Positions 53,857-63,049 of a stretch of 64,000 nt of DNA are shown one piece after another (position 1 is the first letter of the stretch; each line of letters opens with the position of its first letter). The stretch is from Bacilli bacterium. GTDB lineage: Bacteria; Bacillota_I; Bacilli_A; RF39; UBA660. Under the pieces are notes generated by a model, which saw only the letters and a program-made list of their open reading frames with translations, had not been told where the DNA came from and made no database searches. The stretch is taken from assembly GCA_017473105.1 (NCBI GenBank), contig JAFUNE010000005.1:3037-67036 (forward strand), written 5' to 3'. The translations under genes were made by a program, and so were the position numbers.

Positions 53857-56010
53857 TTATACATGTTTTAAACATGTATTTCTAGATTCTGCATATAGTG
53901 TTTGAATTGATTTGTTAAATGAATCTAAGCTTCCTAAAAAAATTAGTGATGTTTTTGCTCTTGTTACTGCTGTATATATTAATTTATTGTAAAACATTCT
54001 TCCGAAACTTTTTGCTAAAATTATGACAACGTTTTCATATTCACTTCCTTGTGATTTATGAATACTTATTGCATATGCTAATGAAAATTTATCTGTGTCA
54101 CCATTTGTATAAGTTACTTCTTGTCCATTAAAATCTATAGTGATAAATATTTTTTCATTTATATATCCTATATTTTTTATATATCCAATGTCACCATTGA
54201 ATACATTGTTTTCTACATCATTTACAAGTTGTATTACTTTGTCATTAATTCTATAAAATTTATCTCCAAATTGATATTTATTTTCATTTTCATTAAATAT
54301 ATCAGCAAGAATATTGTTAATATTATCTATTCCATTATATCCTTTATACATTGGTATTAATATTTGAAAATTATCAATAGACATATTTTTAGATTTTACT
54401 CTTTGGCATATTTCTTTTAAATAAGCTACTATTTCATTATCATCTGCTTCTATAAATGTGAAATCATCTTTGTTTTCTATTGTTTCAAAATATTTTTTAT
54501 CTCTAATGTCACTTGCTAAATATGTTATGTAACTTCCATCTTTTACTCTGTAAATTGTTTTTAAACATTTACTTTTTAAATAATCCTTATGAAGTAAGTC
54601 GTGTAAAACATCTCCTGGTCCTATACTTGGAAGTTGATTTTCATCTCCAATTAAAAGTAGTTTTACATTCATTTTTAATGCTTTTAATAATGAATTAAAT
54701 AAGAATATATCTATCATACTTGCTTCATCTACAATTATTACTCTTTCATCAACTTTATTATATTCATCCATTTGAAATGTACCATTTTCTTTATTCCATT
54801 TTAAAAATTTATGAATCGTATATGCACTTACTCCTACGCTCGTCATCATTCTTTTTGCACTTCTTCCTGTTGGTGCCAAAAGTGCTATTTGGGATTTTGA
54901 TATTTTAGATACACTTTCAAGCAAACTTACAATTGCTTTTATTATTGTAGTTTTACCTGTTCCTGGTCCACCAGTAATTATGTAAAAATTATTTTTTATT
55001 GCACCTTTAATTGCTTCTTTTTGTTCTTTTCCAAATTTAATAGAATTCTTTTTTTCATATTTTTTTATTTCTTCTTCTATCTTTTCATCATTAAGAGATT
55101 CACCTATATTATTTATTCTATTTATATTTGTAATTATATTTTTTTCTGTATCGTAAAATTCGAATAAAGTTATAAATTCATCTATTACTACAATTTCACT
55201 ACTTTCAATTAGTTTGTTTAAATATATTAAATAAGTATCACTATTAAAATTTGAATTAAATTTCTTTTTCATTCTTAAGAATATTTCTTCTCTTGATACA
55301 ATTGTATCTCCTGTTTCAAAACAGAAAGTATAAATACAATGTTTAATCAACGCTTTTATTCTATACTCATGCATTTCATCATGGATATTTAAAAATATGA
55401 AATCTAATTTATCAAATGATACTTCATTTATTAATTCATAAATATCATCATTTACTATGTTTAATATATCTAATCCATATATATTAACAAGAGATATAGA
55501 TTCTTTAATAGTAAATCCATATGTGTTAAGTTTTACTATTAATTCTTGATTCATTTCGCTGCTTAATATTTTATCTCTTATAAGTTCTGCTTTCTTTAGT
55601 GTCATTCCTTTTACGGCTGCAACTCTGTCTACATCATTTTTTAAAATATCTATTGTTTCACTTCCAAATTCATCAACAATTCTTTTTGCTGTTTTTTCTC
55701 CGATTCCTTTAAAAATACCACTACTTAAATACATTATTAAGCTTTCACTATCACTTGGTACTTTTATTTCATATGTATCTACATTATATTGCCAACCATA
55801 TTTAGGATGATTTACCATATTACCGTAAAGTATATAATCTGTTTCATAGTTTATTTCTGCGAAATTTCCTGTAAATCCTATTATTTTATCCACATAATCT
55901 GATAGTTCGTTATCATTTGTTTCTTTCACTTTAAAAATTCCAACTTTATATGGACCGGTGTTACTTTCAAATATTATTTTTTTTATACTTCCTATAAAAT
56001 AACTTCTCAT
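53857..56010 (-). CDS. recD2: RecD2-type ATP-dependent helicase
   Basis: A 717-residue 5'-3' DNA helicase of the RecD2 branch, acting in repair without RecBC. N-terminal OB-like domain (GFTGNFAEINYETDYILYG), helix-hairpin-helix repeats (IFKGIGEKTAKRIVDEFG, VAAVKGMTLKKAELIRD), then SF1B helicase: Walker A GGPGTGKT (347-354), Walker B VDEASM, GDENQLPSIGPGDVL, and the C-terminal YTAVTRAKTSLIFLG with TNGD..KFSLAYAISIHKSQGSEY. Length is normal for the family (700-800). The start is weakly supported by a GATAAGATAAC purine run. Confidence 0.95.
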   Translation of the reverse strand: MRSYFIGSIKKIIFESNTGPYKVGIFKVKETNDNELSDYVDKIIGFTGNFAEINYETDYILYGNMVNHPKYGWQYNVDTYEIKVPSDSESLIMYLSSGIFKGIGEKTAKRIVDEFGSETIDILKNDVDRVAAVKGMTLKKAELIRDKILSSEMNQELIVKLNTYGFTIKESISLVNIYGLDILNIVNDDIYELINEVSFDKLDFIFLNIHDEMHEYRIKALIKHCIYTFCFETGDTIVSREEIFLRMKKKFNSNFNSDTYLIYLNKLIESSEIVVIDEFITLFEFYDTEKNIITNINRINNIGESLNDEKIEEEIKKYEKKNSIKFGKEQKEAIKGAIKNNFYIITGGPGTGKTTIIKAIVSLLESVSKISKSQIALLAPTGRSAKRMMTSVGVSAYTIHKFLKWNKENGTFQMDEYNKVDERVIIVDEASMIDIFLFNSLLKALKMNVKLLLIGDENQLPSIGPGDVLHDLLHKDYLKSKCLKTIYRVKDGSYITYLASDIRDKKYFETIENKDDFTFIEADDNEIVAYLKEICQRVKSKNMSIDNFQILIPMYKGYNGIDNINNILADIFNENENKYQFGDKFYRINDKVIQLVNDVENNVFNGDIGYIKNIGYINEKIFITIDFNGQEVTYTNGDTDKFSLAYAISIHKSQGSEYENVVIILAKSFGRMFYNKLIYTAVTRAKTSLIFLGSLDSFNKSIQTLYAESRNTCLKHV

Positions 56011-56053
56011 ACATGTTATCTTATCATATTAAAACAATAAAAAAAAGAGGATT

Positions 56054-57514
56054 TTATTCCTCTTTATCTCTATTTAATAGTGCAATTTTATCATCTTCAA
56101 GTAATACAAAATATCCATAATCTGTACCTTTTACAGCTACGTATTCTAAATTATTTTCTTTGTCATATAACTTACAAATTTCACCTGGTTCGCCTAATAA
56201 AAGTGATTTCATAGAATCATTTGCATTTGTTAGATATTCTTCGTCATTACTTAATTCTTCTTTATTCAATTTTGTATATTTTAATTCATAGTTACCATTT
56301 GGATCTGCGTTTACTAATGCAATTATATAATAGTCTTTCATTTCATATATTGCATAATCATATAAGTCATTATATTCAATATTTACACTTTCGTTTGTTG
56401 TATTATTTTTTAATGTTAATAGTGTATCTGTTTTATATAATGAGAATGAATATTTTATGGTTTCTATTTCTGGAACATATAAATCTTCAGAATCTTCGTT
56501 ATCAAAAGGAACTTGCATTGTTTCTTCAGTATGATTTATATCATATGTTTCATAATTATCAGTTGTTATTGAATATTCTTTTATTGCTAGGTTATGAATT
56601 TCTTGTGTTTCAACTTCTTCCATGTTAACAAAACCATTTGCAAACATTACAACCAAAAATGTGGCTCCTGCTAGCATTGAATATTTAAATATTTTTGAAT
56701 TTTCAACTTTTGCGTCTACATCTTTAATAAATGGAATCAACATTATTAATTCAGATGCTGCTATTAGTATTGCAAATACTACACTTAAACCTGTTATATT
56801 TCCACTATTTAAAGATACCTCTGTTAATGGCATTAAATCCATTAAAAATAGACAAAAATCCCAAAAACCATGTAGAAATACTACTGTCCATATATTTTTA
56901 GTTTTGTAATATATTAAACCAAATATAATCCCTGTTGCACTTGCACTAAATACTTGAACAAATGTATTTGCAAGACCACCTGATGAGATATTTATAAAGT
57001 GTATTAATCCAAAAATTACACCTGATGCGATTATACTTGTCCATACACCTTTTTTAGTATCTCCATATCTTTCTAAAAATTCATTTAATAACCATCCTCT
57101 ACATAGGAATTCTTCGTATATTCCTATTAGAAAACAAAATAAACCTACATTTATTATTCCTGCAATATTATTTAGTGATGCTACAAAGAATATTAATCCT
57201 ATCATTCCACCAAAAATAAGATAAAACCATCCATATCTTAGTGATGAAATAAATTTTTCTTTCTTTTGTGAAAATACATATGAGTTCTTCCAAAACAACA
57301 TTACTATGAATGCAAGTACTGCTAAAATTGCTTCAAAAATAATATCAATTGAGAACATATTATCATTAATATTATTATAAATAAAATTACTTATAAAACC
57401 GTGTACCATAAAAAATGTAAATACAAATGCTAAAAGCATTAGGAACGAAAATACAAATATATTCATTCTTTCTTTTTTAGTGGTTACAACCTCATTTTTA
57501 TTCTCTTTTTCCAT
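56054..57514 (-). CDS. CPBP-family intramembrane metalloprotease with C-terminal extension
   Basis: A 486-residue protein. The first 260 residues are a CPBP (CAAX protease/Abi) domain with eight membrane segments: EEFLCR (Glu134-Glu135, Arg139), GLIHFIN (His172), and the closing HGFWDF (His215, Asp219). A final membrane segment (about 275-292) leads to an extracellular C-terminal domain of about 190 residues (beta-rich, KYSFSLYKTDTLLTLKNN, YDLYDYAIYEMKDYYIIALVNADPNG) that is not part of the usual family, which ends near 220-300. CPBP proteases process membrane proteins or prenylated/bacteriocin peptides. Starts one base behind the DUF4190-like gene. Confidence 0.8.
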   Translation of the reverse strand: MEKENKNEVVTTKKERMNIFVFSFLMLLAFVFTFFMVHGFISNFIYNNINDNMFSIDIIFEAILAVLAFIVMLFWKNSYVFSQKKEKFISSLRYGWFYLIFGGMIGLIFFVASLNNIAGIINVGLFCFLIGIYEEFLCRGWLLNEFLERYGDTKKGVWTSIIASGVIFGLIHFINISSGGLANTFVQVFSASATGIIFGLIYYKTKNIWTVVFLHGFWDFCLFLMDLMPLTEVSLNSGNITGLSVVFAILIAASELIMLIPFIKDVDAKVENSKIFKYSMLAGATFLVVMFANGFVNMEEVETQEIHNLAIKEYSITTDNYETYDINHTEETMQVPFDNEDSEDLYVPEIETIKYSFSLYKTDTLLTLKNNTTNESVNIEYNDLYDYAIYEMKDYYIIALVNADPNGNYELKYTKLNKEELSNDEEYLTNANDSMKSLLLGEPGEICKLYDKENNLEYVAVKGTDYGYFVLLEDDKIALLNRDKEE

Positions 57515-57515
57515 T

Positions 57516-57950
57516 TTACTCCTCTATTTTTTTCATTTGTGAATCATCTAGAACTTCTAGATAACAAGGAATTTCTCCTACACCCATTAATTCACATGTT
57601 GCAGTTTTTTCGTCTTTTTTAACGCAATTATTTACCATTCCCATTTCTTTTGGACAATAAATAGCACTTGATACATCAACATTAGTAATCATGATATATC
57701 CAAGTAGTGCAAATAAAGTAAGTACTACAATAATAATTCCCATTACTAATCCTGCAGTTGCTTGACCTTTACCTTTTCCTTTTCCTTTATTTTTTGTGTG
57801 CTCCATTTCCTTTTTAGCAATTGCACTATATATAATTGCAGCTATACCTAAGGCAAACAGTATTATAAAAGAAACTATACCATATGCAAAAAGAAAGAAT
57901 ACTAATCCAACAATCCCTAGAATCATACTTATATTTGCTTTTCTGTTCAT
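57516..57950 (-). CDS. DUF4190-like small membrane protein
   Basis: A 144-residue protein: MNRKANISMILGIVGLVFFLFAYGIVSFIILFALGIAAIIYS begins with the A-x-x-S-x-x-x-G-I-x-G repeat of DUF4190 (two membrane segments), followed by a Lys/Gly linker (NKGKGKGKGQA), a third membrane segment (TAGLVMGIIIVVLTLFALLGYI) and an extracellular tail with three Cys (CPKEMGMVNNC, CEL...PCY). The ATG at 57950 follows GGTGGTGAT; the longer start is inside that site. Co-transcribed with the CPBP protease, of which it may be a partner or substrate. Confidence 0.7.
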   Translation of the reverse strand: MNRKANISMILGIVGLVFFLFAYGIVSFIILFALGIAAIIYSAIAKKEMEHTKNKGKGKGKGQATAGLVMGIIIVVLTLFALLGYIMITNVDVSSAIYCPKEMGMVNNCVKKDEKTATCELMGVGEIPCYLEVLDDSQMKKIEE

Positions 57951-57984
57951 TTTTATCACCACCAGTCTTTGCTATTATAAAATT

Positions 57985-57993
57985 AGTATACCA
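57985..57993 (-). promoter_or_regulatory. Extended -10 of the DUF4190-like/CPBP operon
   Basis: TGGTATACT, 35 bases upstream of the ATG at 57950. Confidence 0.5.
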
Positions 57994-58011
57994 TACTTTT
58001 AAATTATAAAA

Positions 58012-58038
58012 AACCCTATAAACTTTATTTATAGGGTT
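58012..58038 (-). terminator. Terminator of the htrA transcript
   Basis: Perfect 11-bp stem AACCCTATAAA/TTTATAGGGTT with 5-base loop followed by TTTTAT on the minus strand, about 160 bases after the htrA stop. Confidence 0.85.
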
Positions 58039-58195
58039 GAATTTCTTTATTTAAAAAACGCTAAAATAAATAGAAAATTAAATATATTTATATATATAAT
58101 AATGGCAATAAACTATACTTAGAATTTTTTATATTTAACTTTCCTCTTTTTGAACTATACTAACCACCTCCTTAAATAATTTATATATGTATACA
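58039..58195. other. Gene-poor stretch after htrA with an orphan ribosome-site-like sequence
   Basis: Between htrA and its terminator. AAGGAGGTGG (minus strand, 58164-58173) is a near-perfect Shine-Dalgarno sequence, but no ATG, GTG or TTG with a frame longer than about ten codons lies at working distance. The rest is A/T-rich without recognisable structure. Confidence 0.4.
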
Positions 58196-59428
58196 TTACG
58201 ATAATGTTACTTCTATTTTTTTCTCTTTGTATGCTCTACCACTTATATATTTTACTACTAATGTAACTTTATCTCCTTTTTTCTTTTCGTATAAATAATT
58301 ACTTAAATCATTAAAATCATTTACTTCTACATTGTCAATTTTAGTTATTATATTTCCAATTTCAAGTGATGACTTATCTGCTCCACTTCCTGTTTCGATT
58401 GATGAAATATAAAATCCTTGAGGCATATTATATGCTTTTGAATAATCTTCATCTATCATGTATCCACTTATACCTAATGTTGCACCTGATGGGGCTTCTT
58501 CTCCTTTTGATAATGATTCTACTAATTCTGTAATATCACTCATTGGAATTGCAAATCCCATTCCTTCAACACTTGCACCACTTCCGCTTGATGAGTATTT
58601 TGCTGAGTTTACTCCTACTACTTCGCCTTTGCTATTCAATAGTGCTCCTCCACTATTTCCACCATTTATAGCTGCATCTAATTGAATCATTTTATTTGAA
58701 TAACTATCTGTTTGTACTTCTCTATTTAATGCACTTACTACTCCAACTGTTACACTTTGTCCGTAACCTAATGCATTTCCTATAGCTATAATTCCATTTC
58801 CTACTTTTAATTCATCACTGCTTCCAAGTGTTGCTATTCTTATTTTATCAATAGTATCTTTTTCAATTTCATTCAATTTAACACTTATAACAGCTACATC
58901 TTTTCTTTCAGAATATCCTTTAATTGTTGCATTAACATTTGTTTCATCAATAAATGATACAACTATTTCTTTTGTATTTTCAACAACATGATAATTTGTT
59001 AATATTAATAACTCGCTATTTGTTTTATTAATAATAATTCCACTTCCTGCTCCAACTGATTCGTATTCTTGAGGTGCAAAGAATGGAAAGTATGAGTTAC
59101 TTTGTACTAATGTTTTACTTGTTATTGAAACAATACTTGGCATTACATTTTCTACTACATCTGATACATCTGTAATATAAATACCTGTTTTAACATCTGT
59201 AACTACTTCACTATATTTTATTTCAACATCACTGTTATCATTTGATTTATTATCAAATAATTTTTTATCTGCGATAAAACTTAATACTAATAATATAAGT
59301 AAAACTAATATTACAAATACGAGTATTCCTATAAATAACTTATCATAAATATTATTTGTTTTATTATTATTTTTATATTTATTATTCTCTTCATATTTCG
59401 CTTCTGTTATTTCATATTTTTTCTTCAT
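58196..59428 (-). CDS. htrA: HtrA/DegP-type membrane serine protease
   Basis: A 410-residue envelope protease: cytoplasmic N-terminus, one membrane segment (31-52), a trypsin-like domain with His147 (LTNYHVVEN), Asp177 (RKDVAVISV) and Ser259 (AAINGGNSGGALLN), and a single C-terminal PDZ domain (about 310-405, with YISSIETGSGADKSSLEIGNIITKIDNVEV). It degrades misfolded exported proteins. It follows a sensor kinase/response regulator pair, the arrangement of CssRS-controlled htrA genes in Bacillus. The ATG at 59428 is preferred to one three codons upstream because of ribosome-site spacing. Such a protease would suit a cell exporting many surface subunits. Confidence 0.93.
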   Translation of the reverse strand: MKKKYEITEAKYEENNKYKNNNKTNNIYDKLFIGILVFVILVLLILLVLSFIADKKLFDNKSNDNSDVEIKYSEVVTDVKTGIYITDVSDVVENVMPSIVSITSKTLVQSNSYFPFFAPQEYESVGAGSGIIINKTNSELLILTNYHVVENTKEIVVSFIDETNVNATIKGYSERKDVAVISVKLNEIEKDTIDKIRIATLGSSDELKVGNGIIAIGNALGYGQSVTVGVVSALNREVQTDSYSNKMIQLDAAINGGNSGGALLNSKGEVVGVNSAKYSSSGSGASVEGMGFAIPMSDITELVESLSKGEEAPSGATLGISGYMIDEDYSKAYNMPQGFYISSIETGSGADKSSLEIGNIITKIDNVEVNDFNDLSNYLYEKKKGDKVTLVVKYISGRAYKEKKIEVTLS

Positions 59429-59482
59429 CTGTAGCATCTCTTTTCTAATAAAATATTTTTTCTACATTTCGTAGTATATATA

Positions 59483-59491
59483 ATTTTATCA
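59483..59491 (-). promoter_or_regulatory. Extended -10 of htrA
   Basis: TGATAAAAT (within TGTGATAAAAT), 54 bases before the ATG, in the 109-base gap behind the sensor kinase gene. Confidence 0.5.
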
Positions 59492-59537
59492 CATATTTGA
59501 ATTATATTATAGATTTATTAAATAAAGATTAAATTAT

Positions 59538-60710
59538 TTATTTTTTTAATGTTACTATAAATGTTGTATAACCACTTGCACAATTAACACTTATTTTTCC
59601 ATTATGAATTTCTGTTATATTTTTAGCGATTGCAAGCCCTAAACCATATCTATTTTCATTTCTATTTCTTGATTTATCTATTCTATAAAATCTTTCAAAT
59701 ATTTTTTCTCTATCTTCTTTTGGGATAGCAGTGCCTCTATTTCTAACTGATAAAATTATGCTATCTTTTTCATTTTTTAAGTTAACTGTAATTTTTGATT
59801 TCTTTTTACCATGTTTGATTGCATTATCTAAAAGAATTCCAACTAGTTGTTTTATTCTTTCTGGATTACAATAAAAATTTATATTTTCATCAATACTGTA
59901 ATTTAAGTATAAATCATTTTCATATATTAAACTTTCAAATGTTAGTATACTTGTTTCTATACATTTTGATATATTTATTTTTGTAAATTTTTCCTTTTCA
60001 TTCATGTTGTTACTCATTAGTAAATCTAATAAACTTATTACTAATTTGTTCATTCTATTTGATTCATCTTTTATATTGTTTACCCATTTTTCATTTTCTT
60101 TATCTAGTTTTATCATTTCAGCGTTTGCTGTTATGACTGATAATGGTGTTTTTAATTCATGTGAAATATCATATATAAATTGCTTTTGTTTATCAAATGT
60201 TTCAACAACTGGTTTGACTAACCAATTTGTTAATTTTTTTGATATATATATACTTAATATTTCTATAACTAAAAATAATAATATTGAAAGTCTTAAATAT
60301 ACAATCAAAACTTTTTTTGCTGTTGCATTATCAATTATTACTATTTTATTTGATGAAGTTGAATACACGTATTCATCAAGATATAAATTATTATTTGGTT
60401 TTTTTTCTTTAAATTCTTGTGCTAACTCTTTGATTTCATTTTGAGTTAATCCATTAGGTGTATAACTTACTATCTTACTTATTTCATTATTTTCAAAATA
60501 TACTACATAAGCTTGTGAATCAACAAAAAATGGCAATCTATTATTTTTATCAAATTTGGTTTGAAAATTCATTATTTTTTCAAAGTTTTCATTTAAGAAA
60601 TGTTGTTCTCTTTCATATACTTGATAGTTAAATGCGAATATTATTGAGAATGAAAAAATATTTATTAATGTCCAAATAAGTAAAAATGTTTTACTTTTTA
60701 ATTTATTCAT
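59538..60710 (-). CDS. Sensor histidine kinase
   Basis: A 390-residue membrane kinase: two membrane segments (about 9-29 and 134-156) around an extracellular sensor of about 100 residues, then a HisKA domain with the phosphoacceptor His184 (YDISHELKTPLS) and a HATPase domain with N box DNAIKHGKK, F/G boxes (IFERFYRIDKSRNRNENRYGLGLAIAKNI). It starts inside the response-regulator stop (ATGAATAA), so both are made together. The small extracellular loop and the htrA gene downstream suggest a response to envelope or secretion stress, as for CssS; the ligand is unknown. Confidence 0.93.
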   Translation of the reverse strand: MNKLKSKTFLLIWTLINIFSFSIIFAFNYQVYEREQHFLNENFEKIMNFQTKFDKNNRLPFFVDSQAYVVYFENNEISKIVSYTPNGLTQNEIKELAQEFKEKKPNNNLYLDEYVYSTSSNKIVIIDNATAKKVLIVYLRLSILLFLVIEILSIYISKKLTNWLVKPVVETFDKQKQFIYDISHELKTPLSVITANAEMIKLDKENEKWVNNIKDESNRMNKLVISLLDLLMSNNMNEKEKFTKINISKCIETSILTFESLIYENDLYLNYSIDENINFYCNPERIKQLVGILLDNAIKHGKKKSKITVNLKNEKDSIILSVRNRGTAIPKEDREKIFERFYRIDKSRNRNENRYGLGLAIAKNITEIHNGKISVNCASGYTTFIVTLKK

Positions 60711-61377
60711 CTTGTACCTCTAGTTTGTATCCAAGTCCTCTTGATGCTTTTATATTTGTTTTAGATCCTATTACTTTTAATTTTTTTCTTATAAATGATA
60801 CGTATGCCTCTATGCTGTTAGATTCAACTGTGTTATCAAATCCCCATATTTTGTCATATAGTGTGTCTTTTGAAATAATTTGCTCTGGATTTCTCATAAA
60901 GTATTCAAGTAATAAAAACTCTTTTTTCATAATTTCTATACTTTCATTATTACAACTTAATACAGCTGTTCTTGTATTTAGTGTTAAATCGTTATAGATT
61001 ATTTCATCGCTTTGTATATCAGTTTTTCTTAATTGTATGTTAACTCTTGCTACTAACTCTTCTATATGAAATGGTTTTGTTATATAGTCATTTATGCCAA
61101 TATCAAAACAATCTAGTTTACTTTCTATATCAGTTTTAGCAGTTAACATTATTATTTTAGATTCTATTTTTTCTTTCTTTATTTCTTTTAATATTTCATA
61201 TCCATTTTTCTTTGGAAGCATTACATCTAATATTATTAAATCATATATTCCTGTTAATGCATTATATAATCCTTCTTCTCCATCCGTTGAAATATCGACG
61301 TTATATTTTTCCATTTTCAACCTATTTAATATTACATCCGCTAAATTAAATTCATCTTCTACAATTAATATTCTCAT
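60703..61377 (-). CDS. OmpR-family response regulator
   Basis: A 224-residue DNA-binding regulator: receiver domain with Asp51 as phosphoacceptor (LIILDVMLPKKNGYEIL), the TAKT and conserved Lys (ITKPF) switch residues, and a C-terminal winged helix (EFLLLEYFMRNPEQIISKDTLYDKIWG ... SFIRKKLKVIG). Partner of the kinase downstream. A T/A-rich region with repeated TTAAT in its own upstream sequence (61405-61425) could be an autoregulatory site. Own extended -10 at 61396-61404, GAAGGAG ribosome site. Confidence 0.95.
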   Translation of the reverse strand: MRILIVEDEFNLADVILNRLKMEKYNVDISTDGEEGLYNALTGIYDLIILDVMLPKKNGYEILKEIKKEKIESKIIMLTAKTDIESKLDCFDIGINDYITKPFHIEELVARVNIQLRKTDIQSDEIIYNDLTLNTRTAVLSCNNESIEIMKKEFLLLEYFMRNPEQIISKDTLYDKIWGFDNTVESNSIEAYVSFIRKKLKVIGSKTNIKASRGLGYKLEVQDE

Positions 61378-61395
61378 ACTATCTCCTTCTTTAAG

Positions 61396-61404
61396 ATTAT
61401 ATCA
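61396..61404 (-). promoter_or_regulatory. Extended -10 of the two-component system
   Basis: TGATATAAT, 19 bases before the ATG; upstream TTAATGTTAATTTAATATT repeats may be regulator sites. Confidence 0.5.
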
Positions 61405-61427
61405 ATAATATTAAATTAACATTAAAA

Positions 61428-61451
61428 AAGATTAGTAAAAGTAACTATCTT
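61428..61451 (-). terminator. Terminator of the coiled-coil gene
   Basis: AAGAT-AGT paired with ACT-A-ATCTT (one bulge), overlapping the stop of 61445-62281, then TTTT. Confidence 0.6.
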
Positions 61452-62281
61452 CTCAATACTTTACTCATACCAATCTTTTCTTCGTTATACCATGCTTGGC
61501 ATTCTGTCATATTATCTTTTTCTTCTTGTGTTTTTCTACATGTATGATTTTGACAATTTTCACAAGATTTACCTTGCATATTTAATACAATATCTTTTCT
61601 TTCTTCATTTGTAAGTTCACTGCATACACTTGCATAGAATTTTTTAGGATCTACTATTGTTCTGTTTAAGATTTCTTCTAAATCTGTGTAGTATGGAAGA
61701 TATTCACGTCTTAATTTTTTAAAATGTAAATCTATCATTGATTCTCTTGTTTCTTTTAATTTTTCTAACCCCGCTTTTAATTCTATTGATTCTTCAGTTA
61801 GTCTTTTTTCTTCTTCTGTCAATCTATCTGTTTGTGATTTATAATTTTCCATTTTTAGAGTAGCGTTTTCAAGTTCAATAGTTTTTTCTTCTATTGATGG
61901 GAATACTCTTTCTAAAAATAAGTTATCTTTTTCATTTAACATTTTGTATTTTACTATATCGCTTGCGAATCTATATCCACATGTTCCACCTATAATTGTA
62001 GATGCTGCTATAAGTGAAAATGGAGATGAAAATACTGCTGCAAGTGATAAACCTGCAAGTGCAACTGTTGGTACTGTTAAGGTTGATATTTTTTTCACTC
62101 TTAATCTGTCTAATTCTTCATTTAATCTTTTTACTTTACTAGCGTATTTATCTAGTTTTACTTGTGCCCTTTTTCTTTCTTTGGACACGTTTTCCTTTTC
62201 ATTAATTGTTTTTATTTCTTTATTACTATAATCGTTTATATTTAAGTCTAAATGCATTATAGTTTTTTCTAAATCGTTCAT
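61445..62281 (-). CDS. Coiled-coil membrane-hairpin protein with Cys-rich C-terminus
   Basis: A 278-residue protein not matched to a family. Helical N-terminal part with heptads (VKLDKYASKVKRLNEELDRL), two closely spaced hydrophobic segments (about 78-118) forming a membrane hairpin with little outside, a second coiled-coil (LTEEEKRLTEESIELKAGLEKLKETRE), and a C-terminal domain with Cys in C-x2-C-x4-C and a further Cys (CENCQNHTC ... C), a likely metal site. The start at 62281 follows TTAGGAGG; the longer frame has no ribosome site. Layout resembles that of 63048-63764. Confidence 0.6.
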   Translation of the reverse strand: MNDLEKTIMHLDLNINDYSNKEIKTINEKENVSKERKRAQVKLDKYASKVKRLNEELDRLRVKKISTLTVPTVALAGLSLAAVFSSPFSLIAASTIIGGTCGYRFASDIVKYKMLNEKDNLFLERVFPSIEEKTIELENATLKMENYKSQTDRLTEEEKRLTEESIELKAGLEKLKETRESMIDLHFKKLRREYLPYYTDLEEILNRTIVDPKKFYASVCSELTNEERKDIVLNMQGKSCENCQNHTCRKTQEEKDNMTECQAWYNEEKIGMSKVLRR

Positions 62282-62303
62282 TATAAGCCTCCTAAATGCA
62301 TTT

Positions 62304-62332
62304 ATTATATTATAAAAAACAACATTAAACAA
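62304..62332 (-). promoter_or_regulatory. Promoter of the 61445-62281 gene
   Basis: TTGTTT (62327-62332), 17-base spacer, TATAAT (62304-62309). Confidence 0.6.
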
Positions 62333-62339
62333 TAAATAC

Positions 62340-62368
62340 TTTACAAATAGAAGAAAAAAATATAAAAT
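62340..62368 (+). promoter_or_regulatory. Promoter of the plus-strand 62389 gene
   Basis: TTTACA (62340-62345), 17-base spacer, TAAAAT (62363-62368), just eight bases past the divergent -35 on the other strand. Confidence 0.6.
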
Positions 62369-62388
62369 ACACTTGAGGTCGAAGGGAT

Positions 62389-63024
62389 ATGGAAGATAGA
62401 TTATTTGTTACAATAGAAAGATTATTTGAAAAAAACAATATTTCAGATATTAATAACATTCATAAGAATAATATTATTTGTCATTTAAGAGATGAAGAGT
62501 TTATTACTAAGGTTTTATTGAGACTTAATAAAGATATACCTTATTCTAAAATTTATGATTTTGTTAAAAATAATAAGAATTTTCATATTTTAAGAGACAA
62601 TTATGAGCAATATGTTATAAAGAATTATTTATTATATTTTAAAAAGTTTATTTGGGAAGAAGAATATGAAACTCTACACTTAGAAGAAATATTTAGACAA
62701 GCTGTTATTAATAATTTGACTTCTATAGGATTAAATAGAATATCTATTGAGAAGTGTTTAGAAAATAATATAGATTTATGGTTTAATGATTGTGTTATGA
62801 AATCATTTAATGATCAATTTCATTATGAAGAAGAAACTAGTGAATCATATTATCATAAGATGTATTATATGAAACTTAAGAAATATGACTATTATCAAAA
62901 ACACAGTTATATCATTAATCTTTATGGTACTATTACTCCTGAGATGATGATGAGTGATGAAGAATTAATTAAACTGCAGAGAAGTCTTCTTGAAATGAAT
63001 AATAAAAAATTAACACTTAAATAA
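62389..63024 (+). CDS. Hypothetical 211-aa helical protein
   Basis: A cytosolic protein, helical and rich in Asn, Tyr and Glu (MEDRLFVTIERLFEKNNIS, a HILRDNYEQYVIKNYLLYFKKF helix, YYHKMYYMKLKKYDYYQKHSY). No domain recognised. The start follows GAGGTCGAAGGGAT. Divergent from the coiled-coil gene and convergent with 63048-63764, sharing a bidirectional terminator. One of only two complete plus-strand genes here. Confidence 0.55.
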   Translation: MEDRLFVTIERLFEKNNISDINNIHKNNIICHLRDEEFITKVLLRLNKDIPYSKIYDFVKNNKNFHILRDNYEQYVIKNYLLYFKKFIWEEEYETLHLEEIFRQAVINNLTSIGLNRISIEKCLENNIDLWFNDCVMKSFNDQFHYEEETSESYYHKMYYMKLKKYDYYQKHSYIINLYGTITPEMMMSDEELIKLQRSLLEMNNKKLTLK

Positions 63025-63049
63025 AAAAAGATTCATTTGAATCTTTTTT
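63024..63049. terminator. Bidirectional terminator
   Basis: AAAAAGATTCA/TGAATCTTTTT stem with 2-base loop, A-run on one side and T-run on the other, between the convergent genes ending at 63024 and 63048. Confidence 0.9.

Noticed and set aside
53860..53880. Palindrome TACATGTTT-T-AAACATGTA as a recD2 terminator
   Set aside because: No T-run follows on the minus strand and it lies within the last codons of recD2; the T-rich side faces the wrong way.
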